NCBI GenBank assembly: GCA_965178525.1
Contig: CBCXVS010000014.1
Span: 1 to 46,360 of the forward strand
Direction of reading: 5' to 3'
DNA length: 46,360 nt
Source of the DNA: CBCXVS01 sp965178525
Lineage (GTDB): Bacteria; Tectomicrobia; Entotheonellia; Entotheonellales; Entotheonellaceae
In this document: piece after piece, positions 17,575 to 25,791 of the stretch
Numbering within the stretch: position 1 is the first letter of the stretch
How the letters are laid out: each line of letters begins with the position of its first letter
The notes under the pieces: model-generated
What the model was told of the DNA's origin: nothing
Databases searched by the model: none
The model's input: only the letters and a program-made list of their open reading frames with translations
Position numbers and translations under genes: made by a program

Positions 17575-18891
17575 TTACGCGTCACCACCGGCAACCGGTT
17601 TTCCGGCACGCGCACGCACGGCCCGCGACCGCGCCCGGGCGACGATGATCCGTTCTTCTTTTGACAATTCTTTGAAAGGCTTATTGAGCAATTCCGGCGG
17701 CACTTCCGACATGGGGTCAGCGTTCTCATCGCTGGCCTCTGCGACGACTTCCGGCTCGGGTTCCGGCTCGGGTTCCGCAATTTCGACCGCCGCAGGAGCC
17801 CCATCGTCTTGCCCCGGCACCGACAACCCGGATTTTAACCGCATGGCCCGCGACCGCGACCGCGCCACGAGAATTCTCTCTTCCTTGCTCAGTTCCTTGA
17901 AGGGCTTATTGAGCAATTCCGGGGGCACTTCCGACATCGGGTCGGCGGCCGGCACCGCACTCGCCACAGCCGCCTCTTCCGGCTCCTCGGCGGCCGGCGC
18001 GACGGGGGCGGCTGCCACATCCTCGTCTGCCTGCCCCGGAATCGGCAAGCCCGCCTTGGCCCGCATCGCCCGTGACCGCGCCCGAGCCACGAGAATTCTC
18101 TCTTCCTTGGTCAGCTCTTTAAAGGGCTTGTTCAGCAGCTCTGCCGGCACCTCGGCCTCAGCCGCGGGCGCAGGCGCCGCCGTCTTGGCTGCGGCAGGCG
18201 CCGCCTTTTTCGGCGCTGCTTTCTTTGGTGCCGCCTTTTTGGCAGCAGCAGCAGCCTTCGCCGCCAACTGGGGCGCCGGACGAATCAGCTGTTCCGGTTC
18301 TTTCGGTAGCGCATGAAACGCGCCGGTACGAATCTTCTCTTGAAGCTTCAAAAATGCTTCCAACAACGCCTCGGGCCGTGGCGGACATCCCGGGATGTAC
18401 ACATCTACCGGCACGATCTTATCGACGCCTTTGAGCACATGGTAGCCGTGCTCCCAGTACGGCCCGCCGGACGTTGCGCAGCACCCCATCGAAATGACAA
18501 ACTTAGGTTCTGGCATTTGCGCATAGAGACGCTGAATGCGGCTCGCCATCTTGATTGTCACCGTCCCCGCGACGATCATCACATCCGACTGACGCGGCGT
18601 GGCCCGGAAGGCGCCGGCACCGAAACGGTCCAAGTCGTATCGGGCGGCGCCCGTCGCCATCATTTCGATCGCACAGCAGGCCAGCCCGAACGTCATCGGC
18701 CACAGCGATGATAGACGCGCCCAGGCAAAAAGCTTGGTAATGCCCACGAGTTTCATCAGCCGAGCCACACGGTAGTGGCGGGCCCATTTGGTGAGTTTAT
18801 CCGCGCGCGTCAGAAAGATCTGGTCATCAATTTTTGTCCCAGGAATGGGAGCGTGCTGTTGCTGCCCGGAAATCGTATGGGTATCCACCAT
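17575..18891 (-). CDS. nuoB: NADH-quinone oxidoreductase subunit B with long repeat-bearing C-terminal tail
   Basis: Residues about 35-195 are a complete NuoB, which holds cluster N2: FGLACC (Cys72, Cys73), SMGCCATSGG (Cys138) and VDVYIPGCPPRP (Cys169), the four expected ligands. Normal NuoB ends near here. This protein continues to 438 residues. Residues about 196-247 are an Ala/Lys/Pro linker (KKAAPKKAAPKKAAP). Three copies of a motif of about 43 residues follow (248-290, 322-364, 397-438), each built as VPxELLNKPFKEL, S/T-KEERI, VARxRSRA and a Gly-Pro end, separated by acidic Ala/Pro/Glu linkers. There is no stop, frameshift or new start at the boundary, so it is one polypeptide as read. 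GGAG lies 7 bases before the ATG. First gene of the nuoBCID block. Confidence 0.93.
   Translation of the reverse strand: MVDTHTISGQQQHAPIPGTKIDDQIFLTRADKLTKWARHYRVARLMKLVGITKLFAWARLSSLWPMTFGLACCAIEMMATGAARYDLDRFGAGAFRATPRQSDVMIVAGTVTIKMASRIQRLYAQMPEPKFVISMGCCATSGGPYWEHGYHVLKGVDKIVPVDVYIPGCPPRPEALLEAFLKLQEKIRTGAFHALPKEPEQLIRPAPQLAAKAAAAAKKAAPKKAAPKKAAPAAAKTAAPAPAAEAEVPAELLNKPFKELTKEERILVARARSRAMRAKAGLPIPGQADEDVAAAPVAPAAEEPEEAAVASAVPAADPMSEVPPELLNKPFKELSKEERILVARSRSRAMRLKSGLSVPGQDDGAPAAVEIAEPEPEPEPEVVAEASDENADPMSEVPPELLNKPFKELSKEERIIVARARSRAVRARAGKPVAGGDA
17578..18150 (-). repeat. Three coding repeats in the nuoB tail
   Basis: Copies lie at 18022-18150, 17800-17928 and 17578-17703, with a period of 222-225 bases counting the acidic linkers. 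Copies 2 and 3 are nearly identical over MSEVPPELLNKPFKELSKEE; copy 1 differs at a few positions (PAELL, LTKEE). The conserved core is a predicted basic amphipathic helix. High DNA similarity suggests recent tandem duplication or selection for sequence. Confidence 0.9.
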
Positions 18892-18949
18892 GATGCCGCT
18901 CCGTAGGCAAGGCGATATTGTCGCTTAAATATACGGTTCAAGTCGCATA

Positions 18950-18979
18950 AACATACCGCATGCGACTCATCCCAGTCAA
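18950..18979 (-). promoter_or_regulatory. Possible promoter for the nuoBCID block
   Basis: On the minus strand TTGACT (18979-18974) and TATGTT (18955-18950) are 18 bases apart, about 50 bases before the nuoB start codon. Matches to consensus are 5 of 6 and 4 of 6. This is a pattern call only. Confidence 0.35.
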
Positions 18980-19554
18980 TACTCGCACCACCCCCTTTAG
19001 GTCGTGCAACTGCGCCGCGGCAGCGGGAAGGCGTCGTCGATGCCACCATGCGCCAACTCCCCCTATCGCATGGCGAGGATCCTATTGTGCCACAGCCTGC
19101 TGCAGGGAGGCAACCGGAACGCGCAACTTTGCCGGCTCGATGCTTGACAGGTCCTACAACCCACGCTACCATCAAGCCAAGCGAGCTGGACTTCTTGACT
19201 GGACACGACCGTACCATGATGTTCTTTATAGATGTTCTTTATAGATGAATAGTAGACAATTTACTTGTGCGTGAGCGCATGAGAAAAACGTGCATGCCGC
19301 TACCACTCTCATACCGCAGCGGCGGGAGCATAGCTGGCGCCTATTATGCTCCTCCTTGCGCGTACCTTTATATAAGCCTTCTGTACAAAATGGTTTACCT
19401 ATCTTTCCTCCAGCAACATGATGCGGCTGCTTGTGTCCAGATATACAAGAGCGTCAGCGTTCTACACGACAGCATTCCGGGCTCCCAGCCCCACGTTCCC
19501 GCCATGTAGGAGCGGACTTGTTGGGTGCTTGCCATACTCATATGGAGGTCTCTG
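18980..19554. other. Intergenic region between nuoB and xseA
   Basis: This divergent gap of about 570 bases shows no convincing gene; short frames in it lack ribosome-binding sites and family features. It contains a perfect 13-base tandem duplication (GATGTTCTTTATA, 19218-19230 and 19231-19243). The stretch 19350-19400 is AT-rich (TTTATATAAG), a plausible promoter area for xseA, but no pair of boxes is clear. Confidence 0.5.
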
Positions 19555-20967
19555 GTGTCAGTACCCACATTTGACGAATCGTCACCGCAGATTTTCACCG
19601 TGTCGCAAGTGACGCGAGAGTTGCGAAATCTCCTTGAGGCCACCTTTCCGCTAGTATGGATCGAAGGAGAGATCTCGAATTTACGTGTGGTTCACAGTGG
19701 CCATGCCTACTTTACGTTAAAAGACGCCCATAGCCAGCTGCGCACCGTGATGTTTCGCTCGGCATGGCGTCAGCTCCCCTTCACCCCGGAAGCCGGGATG
19801 CACGTGGTGGCGCAGGGACGGATCAGCGTCTATGAACCCCGCGGGGACTATCAGTTGTTGGCCAACCTGCTCGAACCCAAGGGGATTGGCGCCTTACAAC
19901 TGGCTTACGAACAGCTCCGGGACCGCCTCTTTCAGGAAGGGCTGTTTGACGAGGCGCGTAAACGCCCACTGCCGCTGGTGCCGCAACGGATCGGCATTGT
20001 CACGTCCCCGACCGGTGCGGCGATTCGCGATATTATCCGCATCGTGCATCGGCGTCGCGCCAATGTGCATCTCCATCTCTATCCCGCACGGGTGCAGGGC
20101 CGGGAAGCGGCACCGGAAATTGCGCTAGCGATCGCCGCCCTGAACCGGTATGAGCCGCGCCCGGAAGTGCTGATCGTCGGACGCGGGGGCGGCTCGTTCG
20201 AGGATCTCTGGCCCTTCAATGAGGAAGTGGTCGCACGCGCGATTGCGGCTTCGGATATTCCCGTCATTTCCGCCGTCGGCCACGAAATCGATTACACGAT
20301 TGCGGATTTCGTCTCGGACCTACGTGCTTCGACTCCTTCAGCCGCAGCCGAACTCGTGGTCAAAAGCGAGGAAGAGCTGCGCCAACAACTGACGTCGTTG
20401 CGCCTGCGGATACACGCCGTCGTGCAGTACAACGTGGAACGGCAGCGCACCGCTTTGGAACACCTGCTGGCCAGCCGGCCCTTGCGCGAACCGCATCGCC
20501 TGGTAGAAAACATTCAGCAACAAGTCGATGATCTGGTTTTGCAACTGGAAAAAGGGTGGCAGAACAGTTTACAGGAGCGCGCCAAAAGCCTCCACACTGC
20601 CACAGAGTCCCTGGCCAAATTGAATCCCCGGGTGCGGTGGCAGCGTCTCTATACGCATCTCCATACGCTGCAACACCGTCTCGAAACCGCAGCCCGCTCC
20701 CGTCTGACCTTGCGTTGGGAGGCGTTGAGCGGCCTTAGCAGTACGCTGCAGTCCTTGAGTCCGCTGGCCGTACTCGGGCGCGGTTACAGCCTCTGCCGCG
20801 ACCCGGCGACGCAGCAACTCATTACCCGTAGCGCTCGCGTCCAGGCCGGCCAGCAAGTGGAGGTGCTCCTGCATGATGGACAGTTGACCTGTACCGTGGA
20901 CGACATACACCGGAAGGAGCCGCACCATGGCCGATCTGACTTTCGAGCAGGCTTTGAAGCGTCTTGA
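19555..20967 (+). CDS. xseA: Exodeoxyribonuclease VII large subunit
   Basis: XseA is the catalytic subunit of exonuclease VII, which degrades single-stranded DNA. N-terminal OB-fold: FTVSQVTRELRNLLEATFPL, VWIEGEISNLR, GHAYFTLKD, VMFRSAWRQLPF. Nuclease domain: IGIVTSPTGAAIRDIIRI, EVLIVGRGGGSFEDLWPFN and SAVGHEIDYTIADFVSDLRA with STPSAAAEL; then the long coiled-coil stalk and the C-terminal LSPLAVLGRGYSL motif. The start is a GTG at 19555 with GGAGG 6 bases upstream; the open frame extends ten codons further without a site. Length 470 residues. It overlaps xseB by 41 bases. Confidence 0.95.
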   Translation: MSVPTFDESSPQIFTVSQVTRELRNLLEATFPLVWIEGEISNLRVVHSGHAYFTLKDAHSQLRTVMFRSAWRQLPFTPEAGMHVVAQGRISVYEPRGDYQLLANLLEPKGIGALQLAYEQLRDRLFQEGLFDEARKRPLPLVPQRIGIVTSPTGAAIRDIIRIVHRRRANVHLHLYPARVQGREAAPEIALAIAALNRYEPRPEVLIVGRGGGSFEDLWPFNEEVVARAIAASDIPVISAVGHEIDYTIADFVSDLRASTPSAAAELVVKSEEELRQQLTSLRLRIHAVVQYNVERQRTALEHLLASRPLREPHRLVENIQQQVDDLVLQLEKGWQNSLQERAKSLHTATESLAKLNPRVRWQRLYTHLHTLQHRLETAARSRLTLRWEALSGLSSTLQSLSPLAVLGRGYSLCRDPATQQLITRSARVQAGQQVEVLLHDGQLTCTVDDIHRKEPHHGRSDFRAGFEAS

Positions 20968-21193
20968 GGAAATCGTGGAGGCATTGGAAACGGAAGACCT
21001 CGACCTCGATAAATCGTTGCAATTCTTCGAGGAAGGCGTGTACCTCTCACGGCACTGCAATCAACAGTTACAAGCGGCCGAAAAACGGATCGATATCTTG
21101 CTGACTAAGGCGGACGGCACCCTGGCAGCAGAGCCTTTCGTTTTGTCCGAAGATCACTCCAGCCAAGCGGAAGGGGACAACGCCGCGTCGTAG
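20927..21193 (+). CDS. xseB: Exodeoxyribonuclease VII small subunit
   Basis: Short helical partner that binds the XseA stalk. The 88-residue protein opens with the family pattern LTFEQALKRLEEIVEALE and continues with DLDKSLQFFEEGVYLSRHCN and a short linker. An AAGGAG site lies inside the end of xseA, 8 bases before the ATG. The 41-base overlap with xseA implies translational coupling. Confidence 0.93.
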   Translation: MADLTFEQALKRLEEIVEALETEDLDLDKSLQFFEEGVYLSRHCNQQLQAAEKRIDILLTKADGTLAAEPFVLSEDHSSQAEGDNAAS

Positions 21194-21235
21194 GCTTCTT
21201 GCCTGGGCTATGGCAGAGAAAGGAGATGGCTATTC

Positions 21236-22129
21236 ATGGACACGCTGGAGGTGTACCTGCAGCGGCAGCAACAACGTGTCGAAACTGCCCTGAATGACTG
21301 GCTCCCGTCCGTTGACAGCTACCCTGCGGAGTTGATGGATGCGATGCGCTATAGCGTTTTTGCCGGCGGCAAGCGCTTGCGGCCAATCTTACTGCTCACC
21401 GCAGTAGAAACTGTCGGGGGCGATGCCGAAGCCGCTCTACCGGCGGCCTGCGCGCTAGAATTCGTTCATACGTATTCGATGATTCACGACGATCTGCCGG
21501 CGATGGATGATGACGATTACCGGCGGGGCAAGCCGACCAGTCATGTCATCTATGGCGAAGCCATGGCTATCCTGGCAGGAGATGCGCTGCTGACCCATGC
21601 GTTCGAACTCCTCAGTAGCCCGGCGCTCACGGATCGATTTGCCCCGGCCTTGTTGTTGCAGGTGAATCATTGTTTGTCCCGTGCTGCGGGCTGTTTCGGT
21701 ATGATTGGCGGACAGGTCGTGGATATGGCCTCGGAAGGGCAACAGGTCGAACTCTCGGTGTTGGAATATATTCATTGCCACAAAACGGCAGCCTTAATTG
21801 AGGCCGCGGTGACCATGGGGGGACTGTTAGGCGGCGGCACACCGGCACAGGTAGAGGCGCTGCGCACGTATGGCCACGAGGTCGGGTGGGCGTTCCAAAT
21901 CACCGATGACATCCTGGATGTCGAAGGCGATGCGGCCGTGCTCGGCAAAGCGGTAGGGCGTGACGCCGAACAAGAGAAAGTTACCTATCCCGCCCTGCTT
22001 GGCGTCGAGCCTTCCCGCCAACGCGCCAGAGAGTTGATGCAACAAGGGATTGATGTCCTTAGCATTTTTGGCCAGCATGCCGACCAGCTGCGGCAAATTG
22101 CCGCCTACATCGTATCGCGGAATATTTAA
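21236..22129 (+). CDS. ispA: Polyprenyl (farnesyl/geranylgeranyl) diphosphate synthase
   Basis: A trans-isoprenyl diphosphate synthase that condenses isopentenyl diphosphate with allylic diphosphates. Motifs: GGKRLRPIL, the first Asp-rich motif in HDDLPAMDDDDYRRGKPTSH (insert-bearing DDxxxxD type of bacterial FPPS), the GQVVDM segment, HKTAALI, and the second Asp-rich motif ITDDILDVEGD followed by GRDAEQEKVTYP. At 297 residues it fits IspA. An AAGGAG site lies about 11 bases upstream. In many genomes dxs follows ispA; here tlyA follows directly after 21 bases. Chain length (C15 or C20) cannot be read with confidence. Confidence 0.93.
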   Translation: MDTLEVYLQRQQQRVETALNDWLPSVDSYPAELMDAMRYSVFAGGKRLRPILLLTAVETVGGDAEAALPAACALEFVHTYSMIHDDLPAMDDDDYRRGKPTSHVIYGEAMAILAGDALLTHAFELLSSPALTDRFAPALLLQVNHCLSRAAGCFGMIGGQVVDMASEGQQVELSVLEYIHCHKTAALIEAAVTMGGLLGGGTPAQVEALRTYGHEVGWAFQITDDILDVEGDAAVLGKAVGRDAEQEKVTYPALLGVEPSRQRARELMQQGIDVLSIFGQHADQLRQIAAYIVSRNI

Positions 22130-22150
22130 ATACCGGGATAGAATCACCTG

Positions 22151-22954
22151 ATGCGCATGTCTGAGCGACAGCGTCTCGATACCTTAGTGTGGCAGCGGGG
22201 TCTGGCGCCAAGCCGGGCCCAAGCACGCGCCCTCATCCTCGCCGCCGCCATTTCGGTCGATGGCCAGTGCGTCACGCAGGCCGGCGCCATGGTATCGTCG
22301 CAAGCCAAATTGACCCTCCTGAAGCCGGCCAATCGTTATGTCAGCCGTGGCGGGGAAAAACTTGCCGCAGCCCTTGTGGCCTTTCATCTGGATGTGCGCC
22401 ACCGCATTGCCCTCGATGTCGGGGCCTCAACCGGCGGTTTTACCGATTGTCTCTTGCAGGCGGGCGCGCAGCGCATCTACGCCGTCGATGTCGGCTACGG
22501 CCAATTGCACTGGCGGCTGCGGACCGACTCGCGCGTCGTCGTCCATGAGCGCACCAATGCCCGCTATCTACAACCGCAGGATTTGCCCGAGCGCGCTAGC
22601 GTCTTGACGATTGACGTGGCGTTTATCTCGTTGCGTCTGTTGTTTCCAGTCGTCGTCGCCCTCCTGGAACCCAACGCAGATGTCGTGGCGCTGATTAAAC
22701 CGCAGTTTGAAGTCGGCAAAGGCCAGGTGGGTAAAGGCGGTGTCGTGCGCGACCCGCAACAGCACTATCAGGCCTTACTCGACGTGCTTACCGTGGCGCA
22801 GACATGTGGACTGGGTGTACGAGATGGTCTGGCGTCACCCCTGTTGGGGCCAAAAGGGAATCGGGAATTCTTGACGCATTGTCGTCGTGACGAGCAAACT
22901 CTTGCCTCATCTGCATTGCAGGAACTGTGTACCCGATTGGCGTTTGCGGGTTAA
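22151..22954 (+). CDS. tlyA: TlyA-family rRNA 2'-O-methyltransferase
   Basis: TlyA methylates the 2'-OH of cytidines in 16S/23S rRNA. Residues about 7-65 are an S4 RNA-binding domain (RLDTLVWQRGLAPSRAQARA and VSRGGEKLAAAL). An FtsJ-like SAM-methyltransferase domain follows: ALDVGASTGGFTDCLLQAGA (SAM site), AVDVGYGQL, TIDVAFISLRLL and LIKPQFEVGKGQVGKGGVVR. The 267-residue length is normal. It closes the xseA-xseB-ispA-tlyA group. A few TlyA proteins are also called haemolysin A; the methyltransferase role is the supported one. Confidence 0.93.
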   Translation: MRMSERQRLDTLVWQRGLAPSRAQARALILAAAISVDGQCVTQAGAMVSSQAKLTLLKPANRYVSRGGEKLAAALVAFHLDVRHRIALDVGASTGGFTDCLLQAGAQRIYAVDVGYGQLHWRLRTDSRVVVHERTNARYLQPQDLPERASVLTIDVAFISLRLLFPVVVALLEPNADVVALIKPQFEVGKGQVGKGGVVRDPQQHYQALLDVLTVAQTCGLGVRDGLASPLLGPKGNREFLTHCRRDEQTLASSALQELCTRLAFAG

Positions 22955-23067
22955 TTTCCGGCTTCCCGTCTGCCATGCGGCTTTGGGACAAGCTGGAAAA
23001 GTGCTTTTGACATCCTTATCTTTTCATCGGTCAGGCAATCGTGTTGATTGTCAACCATTTGTAAAAA

Positions 23068-23703
23068 TCACTCGCTCTTGATACATCGAAACGTAATACT
23101 TCTGGCAAACAGCTTTATGGAGAATTGTGCCCGTTTCGAGCCTTGCAAGGCTCGTATCTCTTCTACATCAAAATACTGCGTTAACAACGAAAGAATGTCT
23201 TCATATGTAAAGAATTGTAAGTGAGTTGGCTCTCCTGCAGCAGTTAACTTTTTTCCGCGCAATACCCGGTAACGATCTTTCAAATAGTATGCCAAAGGAA
23301 TACTGCCGATAAATAGACCATGGGTCTTCAGTATCCGATGGACTTCTTGAAGCGTAATTGTTGGATATGGCAGATGTTCGAGAACTTCTGCCATTACAAT
23401 GATATCAAAACTTTCTTTTTCAAATGGTAAGTTACCATTCAAATCGAGCTGTTGTATAGCAAACCCATAGTTGTCACGTGCATACTGCAAAGCCGATGCA
23501 TCAATGTCACTGCCAAGGACATCATTACCGGACATGTAATAGCGTGTCAGGGTACCATCTCGACAACCGAGATCCAATATCCGTTTACCCGTACCAATCC
23601 ACGCAGAAAACAACTGAGCTCGAGTTTCCTCCATAAAGCTTTATCGCAGCCGTTGGCGTTTCGCGTGGTGATCCTCATGGAATTTTTGGAGTAACTCATT
23701 CAT
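23068..23703 (-). pseudogene. SAM-dependent methyltransferase with an early in-frame stop
   Basis: An ATG at 23703 overlaps the stop of the upstream methyltransferase gene as ATGA, the usual coupled arrangement, and encodes 20 residues beginning MNELLQKFHE before a TAA at 23641-23643. The same frame then runs from 23640 to 23068 with ATG 23634 as a possible restart. The main part has class I methyltransferase features: RILDLGCRDGTLT (motif I), GSDIDASALQYA, FDIIVMAEVLEHLPYP, and a post-motif loop with RILKTHGLFIGSIP. The coupling and sequence continuity suggest that the TAA is a nonsense mutation, not an intergenic stop. Codon use is AT-richer than neighbours. The substrate is unknown; such pairs often modify surface glycans. 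Confidence 0.7.
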
Positions 23704-24282
23704 GGTCCCGCCTCCACCATGTCTTGCCATGTAACTCTTGACGTTTTTTCCAGCACAACCCATAGGGTATGGGCATACCGATTGAGATAGCACATCTGAG
23801 ACGGATACCGCATTCGGCGCAGTGCCCGAACAAGCCAGGGTCGAGGCTTTTCCGTCACATGATAGTCGCGCATGGACACCGCGTATTTCCCGAGCTGGTA
23901 ATGGATGAACCCCTCGGCTTCAGACATGCTGAAAAACCATTTGTGCCGATCGAGCGGCGGTTCTCCGGGAAGACCGTAATGACTTAATGATCCCCTCCCC
24001 CGTGTGATGGGTTGACGCGCATTCACCCAGTTATTCGGCAGAGAAATAATCACATACGTCTTCGCCACCCGAATGAGTTCGCCAAAGATCAGATGGAGAT
24101 TATCCAGATGTTCTAGAACATCGGTGCACACCACGCAGTCAAACGAACCCGTGTCAAAGGGAAGGCGCGTGATGTACTCCAGATCGAGTTGTACATCGGA
24201 TCTCCCTGTCACGTCGACCCCGAGGTAGTCGACGTCCGGAAGCAAGGATTTGAGAAACGCTTGGTCACACCCGAATGGCCTT
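23700..24282 (-). pseudogene. SAM-dependent methyltransferase, N-terminus lost at IS junction
   Basis: The frame encodes the second half of a methyltransferase fold: FGCDQAFLKSLLPDVDYLGV (a degenerate motif I/II region), LPFDTGSFDCVVCTDVLEHL, and a C-terminal region with SLPNNWVNARQPITRGRGSL. The expected N-terminal segment before GCDQ is missing; upstream sequence becomes unrelated at about 24282-24310, next to the IS4-family remnant. No good start codon exists (only a TTG at 24245). The likely history is truncation by insertion of the element. It overlaps the next methyltransferase by 4 bases. Confidence 0.7.
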
Positions 24283-24350
24283 AAGTTAAGCCAACTCCTT
24301 TCTTGATGAAGCAGTTACGCCGATTGCCTGAGACCGACTCTCCTCTCATG

Positions 24351-25734
24351 ATGAGGGCCTTCATTCCCCCCACTGACAGGAGAAGCGCTCCGGATATCCC
24401 GTATCACCCCCCGGCTGCAACGCCTCCAGGCCGACTGCGCCGCCCACCTCCCATCCGAGGCCATTCCGGCGGCGTGTGAGGCGGTCGGCTATACCGAGTG
24501 GCGCGACCGCCTCCTCCATCCGGTCGTCACCGTCCAGGCCTCTCTGGGGCAACTTCTCCCTGGCCATGCCGCCTGCCGTCATCTCCCGCACTGAACGGGT
24601 GGCTACTCCAGTGCCTCGGCCTCCTGCCCGGCTCCTACCCAGCTGCCTGGAGGCGTGCTGGACCACCTCTGCGAACGCGTCGGCCAGTCGGCCCGGCCAC
24701 GGCCTTGGAGGACGGGCGCTGGCATGGCCATCGCGTTTTCTTCGTCGAGGCCTCCGGGGGCGCCAGGCCCGATACCCCGGTGTGGCAAGACGAGGTCGGC
24801 CCGCCCGGCGAACAACCGCCCGGCGGTGGCTTTCCCGTGGCCCGGCTGCTGGCGCTTTTCCATGCGGGCAGGGGCCTGCTCCCCCCCCTAGCGGCGTCTG
24901 CTTTGAACCCCCACGAGTTGTCCCCAGTCCAACCGATGCATCCGGCCATGGAACCAGGTGAGGTGCTGGTGACGGAGCGGGGCCTATCGTCCGATGCCCA
25001 GATGGCCTTGCTCAGACTGGCCGGTTTGCCCGCCCTCATGCGAGTCGGTGCCCGACAGATGGTCGCTTTCACCCCGTCTCGGCCCTTGGTGATCCCCGCT
25101 ACCCGACCGACCCCTCAGAGCCAAGGTCTACCCCGCTCGCGGTGGATCATGGCCCATGGCCAGCAGGACCAACGGGTGGAAGGGTTCCAGCCCAAGACCT
25201 GGCCGGCTGGGCTCGATCCCCCAACCTTGGCAGCGTTCCCTGCATCGCTTTTCCTGCCAGAGTTGCGGCATCAGGTGATCCAGCCCGGCTTGCGCTCGCG
25301 AGTGCTCACGTTGGTCACGACCTGAGTGGATGCGCCATGCTCTTCAAAAGATGATCTGGCCGAACCCTCCTTCAAACGCTGGGAAGCAGCAACGCGTCTG
25401 AGACCACTCAAAACTGCGATGCAGATGGATGCACGGCCCGGCAAAACCGTGGTGGGAGTACGGCAAGAACGGACCGTTTTCCTTCTGCTCTACAACCTGG
25501 TCCGACGGGTCATTGTCCAATCGGCCAAGCATCAACCGGCGGATGTTGAACGGATCAGCGTTATCGATGCTCTGCGGGGGTGCAGTGAACCCGACAGTGG
25601 GGGGCCCTGAGAGGAATTATTCGTCCACCTCTCTCGTCCGAACCGGGTCGAACCCCGCGTCCAAAAGCGACGACCCCAGACCGCTCCCCTCATAACAAAA
25701 CCCCCTCATGTGTTGGGTCAACCGTTGATACGAC
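24351..25734 (+). pseudogene. IS4-family transposase, inactivated
   Basis: The order of recognisable pieces matches an IS4 transposase: LTGEALRISRITPRLQRLQ, ACEAVGYTEWRDRLLHPVVT, then in another frame WHGHRVFFVEASG, FPVARLLALFHAGRGLL, PGEVLVTERGLSSDA, VGARQMVAFTPSRP, and after a TGA at 25323 SKDDLAEPSFKRWEAATRLR, VFLLLYNLVRRV and finally VEPRVQKRRPQTAPL. It has at least two frame changes (one plausibly at the six-C run 24366-24371), stops at about 24592 and 25323, and changes at all three catalytic positions: the first Asp (VDG to VEA), the second Asp (ADRG to TERG) and the Glu of RWxxE (RWEAA). It cannot be active. Confidence 0.75.
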
Positions 25735-25791
25735 NNNNNNNNNNCCTCATGACAAAACCCCCTCATGTGTTGGGTCAACCGTTGATACGAC
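25688..25791 (+). repeat. 47-base direct repeat flanking the assembly gap
   Basis: 25688-25734 and 25745-25791 are the same 47 bases except for one change (CATAAC versus CATGAC), with the N gap between them. Both copies encode the transposase C-terminus (TKPPHVLGQPLIR). This looks like two contig ends carrying the same repeat and left unmerged, not a biological tandem. Confidence 0.8.
25735..25744. other. Assembly gap (10 N)
   Basis: Ten undetermined bases. The true missing length may differ from ten. Sequence to the left and right may not be contiguous in the genome. Confidence 0.98.

Larger units (their letters stand above)
24283..25791 (+). mobile_element. Degenerate IS4-family insertion sequence
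   Basis: The interval contains a decayed IS4-type transposase and flanking non-coding ends. The left limit is placed where the truncated methyltransferase frame ends, near TTAAGTTAAG (24281-24290); the right limit is the end of the repeat after the N gap. I could not match terminal inverted repeats or a target duplication, partly because of the gap, so both limits are approximate. Confidence 0.55.

Noticed and set aside
17578..18150. Histone H1-like or separate DNA-binding gene in the NuoB tail
   Set aside because: The KKAAP linker is histone-like, but the frame is continuous with NuoB and there is no independent start with a ribosome-binding site. Kept as a NuoB extension.
17578..18150. CRISPR array
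   Set aside because: The repeats are coding, about 130 bases long and only three in number. No CRISPR-like repeat-spacer pattern exists in the window.
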